A DNA stretch of 64,000 bases from Planctomycetaceae bacterium (lineage in GTDB: Bacteria; Planctomycetota; Planctomycetia; Planctomycetales; Planctomycetaceae). Under the pieces are notes generated by a model. The model was not told the DNA's origin. It worked only from the letters and a program-made list of their open reading frames with translations, and did not search any database. Location of the stretch: NCBI GenBank assembly GCA_021732415.1, contig JAKFVC010000014.1:105729-169728 (forward strand). Reading direction: 5' to 3'. The position numbers and the translations under genes are program-made. Positions within the stretch are counted from its first letter, which is position 1. Each line of letters begins with the position of its first letter. This document shows positions 1-8,981 of this stretch, in pieces.

Positions 1-315
1 CTGCTCGACACCCTCGACTGTCCCGACCCGTCTGTGCCGACGCCCCGTCGTTCCGTGACGACCACTCCGCTCCAGGCGCTGTCGCTATTGAACGATACAG
101 TAATTGAACACTACGCGAGTCGTTTTGCAGAACGTCTCCAGCGGGAAGCACCGAATGATACGACCGCCCAGATTCGCCGAGCTTTTATGCTCGCATTCGG
201 GCGCCAGGCGACGCCGGAGGAAGTTACGCTGGGCCAGCGCGTTGCGAAGGAGCACGGATTAAATCAGCTTTGCATCGTGATCTTTAATGCCAGCGAGTTC
301 TTGTTTATTGACTGA
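1..315 (+). CDS. DUF1553 (PSD1) domain protein, C-terminal end only
   Basis: The reading frame is open from the first base, so this is the 3' end of a longer gene that starts outside the window. The visible 104 residues contain the RRSVTTTPLQALSLLND block and end in a FNASEFLFID motif, both typical of the C-terminus of the planctomycete DUF1549/DUF1553 cytochrome-like proteins. The GTG at 34 is an internal codon. The gene stops 9 bases before a DUF1501 gene, the usual partner of this family, so the two very probably form an operon. The biochemical function of the family is not established; a role in periplasmic polymer breakdown is often proposed. Confidence 0.85.
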   Translation: MLDTLDCPDPSVPTPRRSVTTTPLQALSLLNDTVIEHYASRFAERLQREAPNDTTAQIRRAFMLAFGRQATPEEVTLGQRVAKEHGLNQLCIVIFNASEFLFID

Positions 316-324
316 AGTAGCGCC

Positions 325-1758
325 ATGGAAAATCTCCATCACTTGACCCGCCGTCATCTCCTTGGCCAGTTCGCTACCGGCCTGGGGGGGATCTCTCTGG
401 CGTCGCTCCTGGCGCGAGATGCGTCTGCTAATCCGATCCGCAGTGAAGCGGGGGATCCGCCACCGCATCATCCGCCGAAGGCCAAGCGGGCAATTCAGAT
501 TTTCTTGCAGGGGGGGCTCAGCCAGCTCGAGTCGTTCGACTACAAACCCAAGCTGAAGGAACTGCACGGCAAGTCGGTCCCCGCTGAGGAGAAGCCGATG
601 GGGTTCATGGGGCGCGTCGGATTGCTGCACCGACCGCACTTTGAATTCAAGCAGCGTGGCCAGAGCGGGTTGTGGGTCTCTGATTTGTTTCCACATCTGG
701 CCAAAGTCGCTGACGAACTGACGGTGATCAAGTCGATGTGGTCTGGTACCGGCAATCATACGCCGGCAACCTACGAAGCCAACAGCGGCTTCCGCACGCT
801 GGGATTTCCGGCAGCCGGAGCATGGGTGTCGTATGGACTCGGATCCGAGGTGGACAATCTGCCCACGTTTGTCGTGCTGCCTGACAGCCGTGCGTGGCCC
901 ACGGGACGAGCCAATAACTGGTCGAGTGGCTTTCTTCCCGCACGGCACCAGGGAGTTGTCCTCAACACCAGCGGACCCGCCGTTCGCAATCTGACCCCGG
1001 CAACCAAGCTCGACGATGCGACACAGACAGCGCGGTACGCGGCGATCGCGGAACTTAACCGTCGACATCTCGCCGAACGAGGGCACAATGACGCGCTTGA
1101 AAGTCGGATGCGCAGTTATGAACTCGCGGCGCGGATGCAGTTGGCGATCCCGCAAGCGACCGACCTGTCTCAAGAGACGGCTGCGACGCAGGCGCTGTAC
1201 GGGGTCGATCGCCAGGAATGTGGCGATTTCGCGCGAGCCTGCTTGCTGTCGCGGCGGTTGCTCGAACATGGCGTGCGTTTCATTCAGCTCTGGAGCGGCG
1301 CCGCATTTGGGACTGAGACCCATTGGGACGCACATGCCAGTGTGCCCGACAACCACCGGCGCGAGTCGGCCAAGATCGACCAGCCCGTCGCGGCATTGCT
1401 GCACGATTTGCGGCAGCGCGGATTGCTCGACGACACTTTGGTGATCTTCAACACGGAATTCGGCCGCACGCCGTTCTCGGAGGCCGCCGGCGACAAAGCC
1501 GGACCCGGCCGCGACCACAATCCCGACGTCTTCAGCGTCTGGCTCGCCGGAGCCGGCCTCAAGCATGGCATGTCCTACGGCGAATCGGATGACATCGGCT
1601 GGAAGGTGGCCGAGAAGAAAGTCGACGTTCATGACTTTCACGCCACTATCCTGCACCTGCTGGGTATCAACCATACCCGGCTGACGCACTATCACGATGG
1701 CATCCAGCGTCGACTGACCAATGTGCACGGCCATGTCCTGCATGACGTGTTGTCTTAG
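325..1758 (+). CDS. DUF1501 family protein with Tat signal
   Basis: This 477-residue protein begins with a basic segment containing TRRHLLGQ, followed by a Gly/Ala/Leu-rich stretch and ASA, which fits a twin-arginine signal peptide. The body has the DUF1501 hallmarks: IQIFLQGGLSQLESFDYKP near residue 55, IKSMW..GNHTPATYE near 140, and a C-terminal EFGRTP...GRDHNP block followed by VHDFHATILHLLGI and a RRLTNVHGHV end. DUF1501 is in the alkaline phosphatase/sulfatase-like fold group and occurs next to DUF1553 genes in Planctomycetes, as here. The length is normal. No clear Shine-Dalgarno precedes the ATG, so translation is probably coupled to the upstream gene. A 510-residue open frame on the opposite strand is a codon-bias shadow. 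Confidence 0.9.
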   Translation: MENLHHLTRRHLLGQFATGLGGISLASLLARDASANPIRSEAGDPPPHHPPKAKRAIQIFLQGGLSQLESFDYKPKLKELHGKSVPAEEKPMGFMGRVGLLHRPHFEFKQRGQSGLWVSDLFPHLAKVADELTVIKSMWSGTGNHTPATYEANSGFRTLGFPAAGAWVSYGLGSEVDNLPTFVVLPDSRAWPTGRANNWSSGFLPARHQGVVLNTSGPAVRNLTPATKLDDATQTARYAAIAELNRRHLAERGHNDALESRMRSYELAARMQLAIPQATDLSQETAATQALYGVDRQECGDFARACLLSRRLLEHGVRFIQLWSGAAFGTETHWDAHASVPDNHRRESAKIDQPVAALLHDLRQRGLLDDTLVIFNTEFGRTPFSEAAGDKAGPGRDHNPDVFSVWLAGAGLKHGMSYGESDDIGWKVAEKKVDVHDFHATILHLLGINHTRLTHYHDGIQRRLTNVHGHVLHDVLS

Positions 1759-1825
1759 CCAGCGTTCGGCTACAGATTGGCATTGAGCCACGCACCAAAC
1801 GATATCTCAAGTTCCTTGATGACAT

Positions 1826-1853
1826 TTGCCATCGGGAAAGGGTATCCTATATT
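1826..1853 (+). promoter_or_regulatory. candidate sigma-70-type promoter
   Basis: TTGCCA (1826-1831) and TATATT (1848-1853) are separated by 16 bases, within the 152-base gap before the FHA/pseudokinase gene. This is the best -35/-10 pair I can see there; it is a pattern match only. Confidence 0.35.
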
Positions 1854-1910
1854 GTCTATGCACCAGCTTTGATTGGGACACACGAGGTGCAGGAATCAGG
1901 TGCTGAGACT

Positions 1911-3422
1911 ATGTCGGTTCCCTTTGATCCGTACCACAAATGGTTGGGAATTCCCCAGCGCGATCAGCCGGCCACCCATTATCGGTTGCTGGGCATCGAT
2001 CAATTTGAGGATGACCCGCAAGTTGTGGAGGCGGCTGCCGACCGGCAGATGTCGTATCTGCGCAAGTACCAAAAGGGAGAACATGCCGCCGAAGCCCAAC
2101 GGCTGTTGAACGAGGTGTCGCGAGCGAGGATCTGCCTGCTGAAGCCGGAATCCCGGTCGGCGTATGATGCTGCGCTGCGGGGTGAAGTGGGTTCCAAAGT
2201 GGTTCCGCCCCCGCCCCCCATGCACCTCGTCGTTTCCCAGGAGGATGGATTCCTGATCGAGTGGCCCCTGGTGGCAGATCAGATCTGTCTGATCGGTCGG
2301 GGGCCAGTCGCGACGCTGCGCTTCAATGATCCCTACACGTCACGGGCGCATTGCCAGATTGAAAGCCGCGGATCGCGCTGGGTGATTACCGATCTCGACA
2401 GCACGATGGGAACTTTCGTCAACGGGAACCGTGTGCGTCGAGTGGCGCTGCAACCGGATGATCAGATTGTTGTCGGCCGGACTCAAATGCGGGTCACTGC
2501 CGGGATTGTCCCGCCGCTGGTTGAAACGCCTCCCATTGCCGACACCGTCCCGGCCAGTACGAAAAATCGCATTGAAGACTTTCTCGGCAAGACGATTCAC
2601 CACTACTTCCTGGAGCGCGTGCTGGCCGACGGAGCGCGGAGTACGGTATTCCTGGCGCGTCACGTCGAACGTCAGCGAGATCTCGTCGTCCAGATTCTGA
2701 AGCCCACGGCACGGCAGGATGATCTGTGGCGTCGCCAATTGGTCAGTGATTTCAAGGTGATGCTGGAAATCAAGCACCCGAACCTGGTCCGCTTGCATTC
2801 CACCGGCCGGCTCGGTCCCTACTGCTGGCTGGCGATGGAGTACGTCCCCGGTGAGAACCTGAAGCAGGTCATCGCCGGTATCAAAGAGAATGGCCTGCCC
2901 GATTGGCGGACGGCGTTTCGAGTGACCCACGACATCGCCCGGGCGCTGGCCGCGGCCGAGTCGCAGCAGGTCATCCACGGCAACATCCGACCGAAAAGCA
3001 TTCTGCTGCGGTCGCCGGACAAGGTGGCGAAACTGGCCGACTTGATGCTGGCCAACACGTGGCCCGTCAGTCCGGCCAACATCGCGCCCCATGCCGATCT
3101 GGGATACATGTCCCCGGAACGGGTTCTCGGGACGTCCAACCTCGACCATCGTTCGGACATTTATGGATTGGGAGCCACCGTCTACGGCCTGTTAACCGGG
3201 CGTCCACCATTCGAGGTCGACTCCCTCCTGCAACTGCAGCACTGTCTGACAAATGAGCAACCCCTGCCCCCGACCCGGCACAATGCGTCGATTTCGGCCG
3301 GGTTCGAAGGGGTGGTGCTGCGGATGCTGGCTGCCAACCCCGAGGCCCGTTACCAGTCGGCCCAGGAGTTGATCACAGATCTCAAGCGAATCGGCCGGGA
3401 GGCGGGGATGTCTCGGCAGTGA
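1911..3422 (+). CDS. J-like / FHA / Ser-Thr pseudokinase protein
   Basis: I chose the ATG at 1911 (503 residues) because MSVPFDPYHKWLGIP is the normal start of this planctomycete family; an upstream TTG at 1869 adds 14 unlikely residues. Residues 5-95 form the J-domain-like module (HYRLLGI...AADRQM...LLNEVSRAR..LL..ESRSAYD). Residues 105-200 are an FHA domain with GRG, the SRAHCQIE core and a NGN loop, so phosphothreonine binding looks possible. Residues 235-495 are a protein-kinase fold with GYMSPER, DHRSDIYGLGATVYGLLTGRPPF and other C-lobe motifs. The catalytic residues are degraded: the glycine loop reads LADGARSTVF, the VAIK lysine is Gln in VVQILKP, HRD is HGN, the catalytic-loop Asn is Ser, and DFG is DLM. 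It is most likely a signalling scaffold rather than an active kinase. No transmembrane segment is evident. Confidence 0.85.
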   Translation: MSVPFDPYHKWLGIPQRDQPATHYRLLGIDQFEDDPQVVEAAADRQMSYLRKYQKGEHAAEAQRLLNEVSRARICLLKPESRSAYDAALRGEVGSKVVPPPPPMHLVVSQEDGFLIEWPLVADQICLIGRGPVATLRFNDPYTSRAHCQIESRGSRWVITDLDSTMGTFVNGNRVRRVALQPDDQIVVGRTQMRVTAGIVPPLVETPPIADTVPASTKNRIEDFLGKTIHHYFLERVLADGARSTVFLARHVERQRDLVVQILKPTARQDDLWRRQLVSDFKVMLEIKHPNLVRLHSTGRLGPYCWLAMEYVPGENLKQVIAGIKENGLPDWRTAFRVTHDIARALAAAESQQVIHGNIRPKSILLRSPDKVAKLADLMLANTWPVSPANIAPHADLGYMSPERVLGTSNLDHRSDIYGLGATVYGLLTGRPPFEVDSLLQLQHCLTNEQPLPPTRHNASISAGFEGVVLRMLAANPEARYQSAQELITDLKRIGREAGMSRQ

Positions 3423-3436
3423 AATCTCCCTAGGTG

Positions 3437-3463
3437 TAGCGGAACGCTGATGAGATTCCGCTA
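3437..3463. terminator. bidirectional hairpin between convergent genes
   Basis: TAGCGGAA (3437-3444) and TTCCGCTA (3456-3463) form a perfect 8-bp stem with an 11-base loop. It sits between the stop of the pseudokinase gene and the stop of the convergent lipoprotein gene. No T-tract follows on either side, so it is a weak terminator candidate. Confidence 0.45.
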
Positions 3464-3468
3464 GGACT

Positions 3469-3877
3469 CTAATTCGCCAGCTTCAGATCAATTTCATGAT
3501 TCACAATTGGAGTCGTTTCAACCTTGAGAGTTCGATCGGACGTCAGGTTGAACTTCGCCGGGAGGTATTGTTCCTGATAGGGTTTGCCGTCTGGTCCCAG
3601 GCCTTTCGCTGTCCGATAGGCCATGATCGAAATACGGCGCAGGCCGCGGGGTGAATTAATCGCGAACTTGCCGTCACGAATTTCCGTCGTCGCTGGGGGT
3701 GGACGCTTGCAGGGGCTCAAACCCAATCACTCCCAATTCGATCGGTTTACCATCGACCTTCACGACACCCGAGACGCGAGTTGTCGCCACTGCCGATCCC
3801 CCGCAGCCGCACAACATCAGACCGGCACATCCCGCCAAGATGACTGTCATTCTGGGCCAAACACGAGCAGCTTGCAT
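3469..3877 (-). pseudogene. small lipoprotein with carboxypeptidase-regulatory-like domain, frameshifted
   Basis: Two overlapping minus-strand frames together make one typical planctomycete lipoprotein. The first part (3877 down to about 3695) gives a signal peptide with lipobox-like MLCGCGG, then [22 protein letters not shown]. The second part (about 3695 down to 3469) continues with [27 protein letters not shown] and ends NHEIDLKLAN. The frames meet at a run of five G on the plus strand (3695-3699). With four bases the product reads smoothly as ...[15 protein letters not shown]. The lesion could be a real mutation or a homopolymer sequencing error. The intact protein would be about 134 residues, secreted and lipid-anchored; function unknown. 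Confidence 0.75.
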
Positions 3878-3955
3878 ACATCGTCCTTAAGCCCCTCAGC
3901 AACCCAATGTGAGAACGTACAATCAGACATCCAGGCATGTTGCCTTTTTCATATA

Positions 3956-4225
3956 ATGCGTGAATCGGGTATTCGCGCTGCCGAACAGGAGACCGGCAGG
4001 CATATCCCGATTATTGCCATAACCGCACACGCCATGCAGGGCGACCGTGAACGTTACCTGGCAGCCGGCATGGATGAATACGTGGCCAAGCCAATTGCCG
4101 CCAGAGAGTTGTGGGAGGCGTTGGAATCAGTCACACTCGCGTTTGCCATGGCGGAAAAACCGGTCGCGGTGAAGTCGTCGAAGACCGTTATGGATGGAGC
4201 GAAATTCTGCGAAACCATGAGATGA
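3956..4225 (+). pseudogene. remnant of a response-regulator receiver domain
   Basis: The frame reads [20 protein letters not shown] followed by [11 protein letters not shown] and an AARELWEAL helix. This is the beta4-alpha5 half of a REC domain of the kind found at the C-terminus of hybrid histidine kinases, including the conserved Lys of the KP motif. The phospho-acceptor Asp half and the kinase are missing; upstream sequence in the same frame runs into the antisense of the lipoprotein gene. I read it as a 5'-truncated remnant. It ends 72 bases before dabA and is unlikely to be expressed as a functional domain. Confidence 0.65.
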
Positions 4226-4297
4226 CTTGGAATCACATCCTTACGAATCGGAAGTCTTTACGAGATTTACTCGCATCACTCTCAAAATCGTTGATAT

Positions 4298-7200
4298 ATG
4301 CCTAATACAGTCCCTTCAAATGGAGTTCCTGTTGACTCGAGCGAACGCGAGATTCTTGCACCGCTGACACCCGCGGCTGATCTGGTTCGGCTGCAGCAAG
4401 TCATTGAGGAAACTGCGAAGTTGTTGCCGGCTCAGGGACCGCTCACCGCCTTCGTATTTCTCAATACGCTGCAGGCGCTCGAGGGGCTGCCGTTCGACGA
4501 AGGACTACGCAAAGGCGCGCGGTTGTTTCGGTGTCAGCCCTATCTGCCAGAGGACCACTATCGCGAGAAGCTGGTGCAAGGTCGCATTAAGACTGAGGAT
4601 TTGATTTCGGTCTTGCTGGAAGAGTTGGATGAACTCGGGAGTTCGGCACATGCTCCCATCGCTCCAGCCGGGACTAAGCTCGATCTGTGGCTGGCGATGC
4701 TGCGGTACCCGTTGCGTTCGGTACGAGACCACGAGATGCGCTGGTTTCTTGCCGAGACGCAGGCGCTGCATCGCATGCGTGAAGAAACGCTGCCTGCGAT
4801 GCGTGAGAGCTTCCTCCGTGAGACTCGACACTGGATCTCCCGAGATCTGTCAAGGGGGGGCGTCGTCGAGTCGGACCCGGTGCCAGTCGGCCCCCATGGC
4901 GATTCACGACTTCTGGTGGCGGATTTTGTGGAACGGCTGGGAGTATCCTCGATCGAGAATTGGAGCGAATCACAGTGGGAAGGGTTGTCGCTCCGGCTGC
5001 TCTGGCGAGTCTGCCGTCAAGGAGTGCATGGCATTGAAGTGAATTCTGTCTCGACGACCAGTTCCACGCGGCATCGAGATCTATTGCTGGAAGCAACCGG
5101 CGAGGACAGTGACGTGCGCGTGCATGAGGTCCTGATTCGATTTTGCGCCGCATTTTGCGATCAAGGCTTGGCACGCTGGACTCTGCCCAATCGAGAAGCC
5201 GGCTTCTTTCGGGCATTTGCCAGTCTGTACGAGGAAGGCAGCGGGCATTCGGGACGGTGGCTGGAAGGTCTATCGGTCGAATTGGCGAGAATTCAGTCGG
5301 CGGCGATGGAGGCGATTGATTCCGTGTATGAATCACTCGAACTGCTCGGTGTGTCTGCCGATCGCTGGGAGGACTACCTCCAAGATACGTTGTTGGCCTT
5401 ACGGGGGTGGGCCGGCCAGATCTGGCAAATGGAAACGCGACCAGATCGTGTCGCGATCGCCGCAATGCCGGGCACCTTAATCGAATTCCTCGCCATACGA
5501 TTGATCCTGGAGCGTCTCGCGCTGAGTTCTTTGGCGAAGGAGACTTTGGGATACACGGGAGACTTGAAGGCACTCGCTCCATTCCTGATGCAGCGTTTGT
5601 CGAAGCATCCTGTGAGCGGCAACGAACAACGGGCGTTTCTGGTCTTTCAGCTCGCACAATTTATGGGTTGGACCCCCAAAACTTTGAATGCGTTGTCGAA
5701 GCAGCACTGGACTGATCTGATTCACGAAATCGAAGCGGTTTCGTCTTTGGAATTGCGGCGAATTTTGCATCTGGCCTTTGAACGGCGCTATCGGACTCAA
5801 GCGCTCAATGCGTTTGCCGCACATCGTCCGGTAACTGCTCCAGCATCTGCCCGACCGCGCTTTCAGGTCACATTTTGTCTGGATGCTCGCGAGGAATCAT
5901 TTCGAAGACATCTCGAAGAAGTCGCACCTGATGTGGAGACATTTGGATTGGCGGGCTTTTACGGGGTGGCTATGTACTACCGCGGGATCGCTGATGCGAA
6001 CTTCGCGGCGCTGTGCCCAATCATCATTCGTCCGCAACACTGGGTTGTGGAAGATGTCGTATTTCCGTTTGAGAAAGCTCACAAGCTGCGGTCCAGGGCA
6101 CGTCGTGCTCTCGGTGCGGCGACTTATCAGATTCATGTCGATAGCCGCAGCTTCACGGGTGGAACCGTGCTCACGGCAGGTCTCGGTGTGCTCGCCTCAA
6201 TTCCGTTGGTGTCGCGTGTGTTGTTTCCCGTATTGACTGCCAAAATCAGGCAAATCGTCGGTCGGCTGGTGCAACTGCCCCCGTTGACTCGGCTGCGATT
6301 GGAACGGAGTGAATCCACCGCTGGACCGGCTGGGGCCGCCATTGGTTACACGATCGCGGAAATGGCCAACATTGGCGAGCGCATGTTGCGAGACATTGGG
6401 CTGACTGCGAACTTCGCACGGCTCGTGATCTTTTTCGGCCACGGGTCGTTCTGCTTGAATAATCCTCAGAAGTCAGCGTATGACTGCGGAGCCTGCTCGG
6501 GAGGTGCCGGAGGTCCCAACGCGCGCGCTTTGGCCGCCATGCTGAATGACCCGCGGGTCCGTGAAGTCCTCCTAAGTCGAGGTCTGTCGGTCCCTTCCGA
6601 TACTTACTTTATTGGTGGATTGCATAACACCGGCGAAGATGTCCTGACATTCTACGACCTCGATCTCCTTCCGCGTTCACACGCTGCGGATGTCGAGTCC
6701 GCCGGACAGGCATTGCGAGAAGTCTGCCGTCGAAATGCCCATGAGCGATGCCGGAGGTTTTATTCCGCCCCGCTGCAGATTTCGCTAACCGATGCGCATC
6801 GCCATGTCAGGGGGCGTTCGGAAGACCTAGCCCAGCCCCGGCCGGAATATGGCAATGCGTCGAACGCCTTGTGTTTCGTCGGGCGGCGTGAACGCTCTCG
6901 CGGGTTGTACTTAGATCGTCGGGCGTTCTTGCAATCGTATGATCCTTTGCAGGATGACCTGGATTGCACAATTCTGGCGCGCATTCTGGAGGCAGTGGTT
7001 CCCGTGTGTTCGGGGATCAATCTCCAGTATTTCTTCGCTGCCATCGATTCTGAGGGTTGGGCCTGCGGCAGCAAACTACCGCACAACGTGACATCGCTGC
7101 TGGGAGTGATGGACGGCGCATTAAGTGACTTGCGCTGTGGTTTGCCCAAGCAAGGCGTGGAAATTCACGAGCCCATTCGATTGCTGTTCCTGATCGAAAC

Positions 7201-7438
7201 CACTGCTTCAGGCATGCTGAAACTGATGGAAAGGAGCCCCGTGATCGGAAGAATTCTGAGGAACGGCTGGGCCCAATTAGCCGTGCTCGACCCTCATTCG
7301 TCCCGAATTCAGGTCTTTCGAGATGGCCAATTTCACGACTACGAACCGGATGTCACGGAACTGCCGCAGGCAGCCTCCTCTTTCGACTGGTACGGCGGAT
7401 GGCGTGACCACTTGCCATTCGCGGAAATTGCTTCGTGA
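4298..7438 (+). CDS. dabA: DabA-type inorganic carbon transporter subunit (DUF2309/UPF0753)
   Basis: This 1,046-residue protein belongs to the DUF2309 family, whose member DabA works with the membrane protein DabB in energy-coupled CO2/bicarbonate accumulation. Its beta-carbonic-anhydrase-like zinc site is visible: Cys527 and Asp529 in VTFCLDAREES, His715 in FFGHGS, and Cys730 in YDCGACSGG. The 2- and 15-residue spacings match Cys351/Asp353/His524/Cys539 of Halothiobacillus DabA. The protein is longer than the classical form of about 830 residues, with extra N-terminal helical sequence. No signal peptide is seen, which fits a cytoplasmic, membrane-associated subunit. No gene for DabB (ND5/MrpA-like) is in the window. 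A SulP transporter lies 4 kb downstream. There is no good ribosome binding site before the ATG. Confidence 0.9.
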   Translation: MPNTVPSNGVPVDSSEREILAPLTPAADLVRLQQVIEETAKLLPAQGPLTAFVFLNTLQALEGLPFDEGLRKGARLFRCQPYLPEDHYREKLVQGRIKTEDLISVLLEELDELGSSAHAPIAPAGTKLDLWLAMLRYPLRSVRDHEMRWFLAETQALHRMREETLPAMRESFLRETRHWISRDLSRGGVVESDPVPVGPHGDSRLLVADFVERLGVSSIENWSESQWEGLSLRLLWRVCRQGVHGIEVNSVSTTSSTRHRDLLLEATGEDSDVRVHEVLIRFCAAFCDQGLARWTLPNREAGFFRAFASLYEEGSGHSGRWLEGLSVELARIQSAAMEAIDSVYESLELLGVSADRWEDYLQDTLLALRGWAGQIWQMETRPDRVAIAAMPGTLIEFLAIRLILERLALSSLAKETLGYTGDLKALAPFLMQRLSKHPVSGNEQRAFLVFQLAQFMGWTPKTLNALSKQHWTDLIHEIEAVSSLELRRILHLAFERRYRTQALNAFAAHRPVTAPASARPRFQVTFCLDAREESFRRHLEEVAPDVETFGLAGFYGVAMYYRGIADANFAALCPIIIRPQHWVVEDVVFPFEKAHKLRSRARRALGAATYQIHVDSRSFTGGTVLTAGLGVLASIPLVSRVLFPVLTAKIRQIVGRLVQLPPLTRLRLERSESTAGPAGAAIGYTIAEMANIGERMLRDIGLTANFARLVIFFGHGSFCLNNPQKSAYDCGACSGGAGGPNARALAAMLNDPRVREVLLSRGLSVPSDTYFIGGLHNTGEDVLTFYDLDLLPRSHAADVESAGQALREVCRRNAHERCRRFYSAPLQISLTDAHRHVRGRSEDLAQPRPEYGNASNALCFVGRRERSRGLYLDRRAFLQSYDPLQDDLDCTILARILEAVVPVCSGINLQYFFAAIDSEGWACGSKLPHNVTSLLGVMDGALSDLRCGLPKQGVEIHEPIRLLFLIETTASGMLKLMERSPVIGRILRNGWAQLAVLDPHSSRIQVFRDGQFHDYEPDVTELPQAASSFDWYGGWRDHLPFAEIAS

Positions 7439-7883
7439 GGGCACGTCTGTCGTTCGATCACCTGCCGGCTGGGCACGATTACGATCACATCTCGAATCCA
7501 GCCCATCTGTTACGCCGATCGACAGGCCTTTAAGTGTGATTCTGTCCGGAGCTGCCAAGACGGTTGTACCCCCTCAATTATGATCGATATTCTCGATTCG
7601 ATCTTGAAACATTCGAATGATCGAATATACTAATTGAGCAGATCGCCGAAGTTGCAACAACCGACCTCTGAGATGATGGTGCCCCGAAAACGCTCGAGAC
7701 AACAGCGCACATTCCAGACCGACCACTCCTGATGAACATTGTCAAACACAAATCGCTTCACTCCTGAAAGTGTGATCGGTTTTTGATTTGTCCTCCCCTG
7801 TTCAATGCCACTTTCCCACTCTAAATCAGTCTTTGTTGTGACTGAAAAGTATTATTTTTCTCAAGACTTCATGAAAGCAGGTC
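7439..7883. other. intergenic region after dabA
   Basis: No convincing gene. The region contains a palindromic ArsR-like element (7609-7630) and, from about 7700, the 5' part of a segment duplicated at 14899-15065. AT-rich stretches around 7850-7865 may hold the promoter of the downstream small membrane protein. Confidence 0.6.
7609..7630 (+). promoter_or_regulatory. candidate ArsR-family operator
   Basis: The core ATTCGAATGATCGAATAT contains the perfect inverted repeat ATTCGA-N4-TCGAAT. The 22-base element matches 18 of 22 bases of an element upstream of the second ArsR gene (16410-16431, read on the minus strand). ArsR/SmtB proteins bind such imperfect palindromes. It lies about 255 bases upstream of the first small membrane protein gene. 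Its role as an operator is inferred. Confidence 0.45.
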
Positions 7884-8120
7884 ATGATTGTTCAGCCGAT
7901 TCTCGGGTTACTTTTTCATGTGTTCTCAACGCCACATTCGCAGCTCGACTTTTTCGTCGCGAGCGGGCTGGTTTTGGGAACAGTATTCTACATGAGCCGG
8001 ATTGCACGAACTTGTGTTGCCTATGCAATTGAAGACGCCGGCGAAGAAAAGGTGGTTTACACGGAGGTTGACGACTCGCCGACCGGGAAGCCGACCAAGG
8101 AACCCTATTGCGCGGGCTAA
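7700..8120 (+). repeat. duplicated segment, copy 1
   Basis: This stretch, covering the upstream region and the small membrane protein gene, is a diverged copy of 14899-15311. Shared landmarks are CAACAG, the CCTGATGAACATT block, a GTATT(A/G)T box 30-40 bases before the gene, and the coding region itself. The copies lie 7.2 kb apart in the same orientation, with no flanking transposase. Confidence 0.75.
7884..8120 (+). CDS. small membrane protein, copy 1 of a duplicated unknown family
   Basis: This 78-residue protein is about 76% identical (roughly 59 of 78 positions) to the protein at 15078-15311. Both have a hydrophobic first half (QPxLGLLFHVFS, then DFxVASGLVLGTxFYMxRIA, probably one or two membrane segments), a TCVAY turn, an acidic middle (DxGExKVxYTxVD) and an invariant C-terminus GKPTxEPYCAG. 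The start is the ATG at 7884: the nearby ATG at 7871 is out of frame, and the alignment with copy 2 begins here. Conservation of the frame with mostly silent or conservative changes argues that it is a real gene. I do not recognise the family. Confidence 0.7.
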   Translation: MIVQPILGLLFHVFSTPHSQLDFFVASGLVLGTVFYMSRIARTCVAYAIEDAGEEKVVYTEVDDSPTGKPTKEPYCAG

Positions 8121-8981
8121 GTCCTCTTGCGTTGTTGCGTCTTTTGGCATTTGGCCGAGACCCTTTCACACTGATATCCATTTGTGTTTGGAGCTGAACC
8201 CCATGGCCTAGCGCCTGCCATTGGGGCTCTTGATTCCATTTTGATATCCAGCAAGTAGGTCATCGTGTGACGGGTTTGCGCGAGTCTCTGCCAGTTACCC
8301 CGGCGTGCATCGTCGTCCTCACTTCAAGCACGGCTAGAGCAACCGGCCAGGCAATCGAGGCCTTGCTACGCCGCTGATGGGTTGCAATCTGAAAGCTCCA
8401 TCTGAGCACGAATCCTGTTGCACGCGTTGACCAGCCCGCAATCAACCGCAGTTGACTGTTGTGCGGCTGTAACAGAAAAGCCTGTTGTCTATTTCAGGTC
8501 ACGACGGCGGCACCCATTGGCGCAGCCGATACGAGGTTCGGATGTCGGCTTGCTCGGCACGACGCTCGCATGTCAGGCTTGAGAATCTGCTTCGAAAGTC
8601 GGACGAGTTTCTCAAACGAGAACAGCGTATCTGTCTTCTCACCAGCCTCATCCCACCAGATGCACACCACGTCTCGGTTTAACTGCCTCCCTCGATGCGA
8701 GACGTTTTGTTACGATTGGGCATGGTACTTGATAGGTCTGACGAGGCATTGTCTGAAATCATTGGTTCGTAGAACGGTCTGTAATCGATCTTTCTCGACG
8801 AGGAAGGTCGCGAGCAATATCTTCCCGCCCGTTCGAAGCATTTTCAAACAGTTCGGCGCCAAATCAGCGGCTATTTCTGGTCGCTGCGCCACAAAGGGCG
8901 TGTCTTTTATTTGAGGTTTTGCGGTTTTCAAGACCTCTCTCGGGGTTGGCCAATGGGGGAGAAAAACAGGAGTAAGCGCCT
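8121..8981. other. 861-base gap without a confident gene
   Basis: Several short frames exist but none shows a recognisable domain. A minus-strand frame at 8710-8931 contains LAPNCLKMLRTGGKILLATF, which faintly resembles a methyltransferase GG turn and could be a decayed remnant. An imperfect GC-rich hairpin (about 8189-8230) follows the small protein gene and may be its terminator. Confidence 0.5.

Noticed and set aside
259..1791. 510-residue minus-strand frame over the DUF1501 gene
   Set aside because: Fully antisense to a well-supported gene, with no recognisable motif.
8710..8931. Minus frame with LAPNCLKMLRTGGKILLATF, possibly a methyltransferase remnant
   Set aside because: Only one short weak resemblance, without SAM-binding motif or neighbouring parts; noted but not annotated as a gene.
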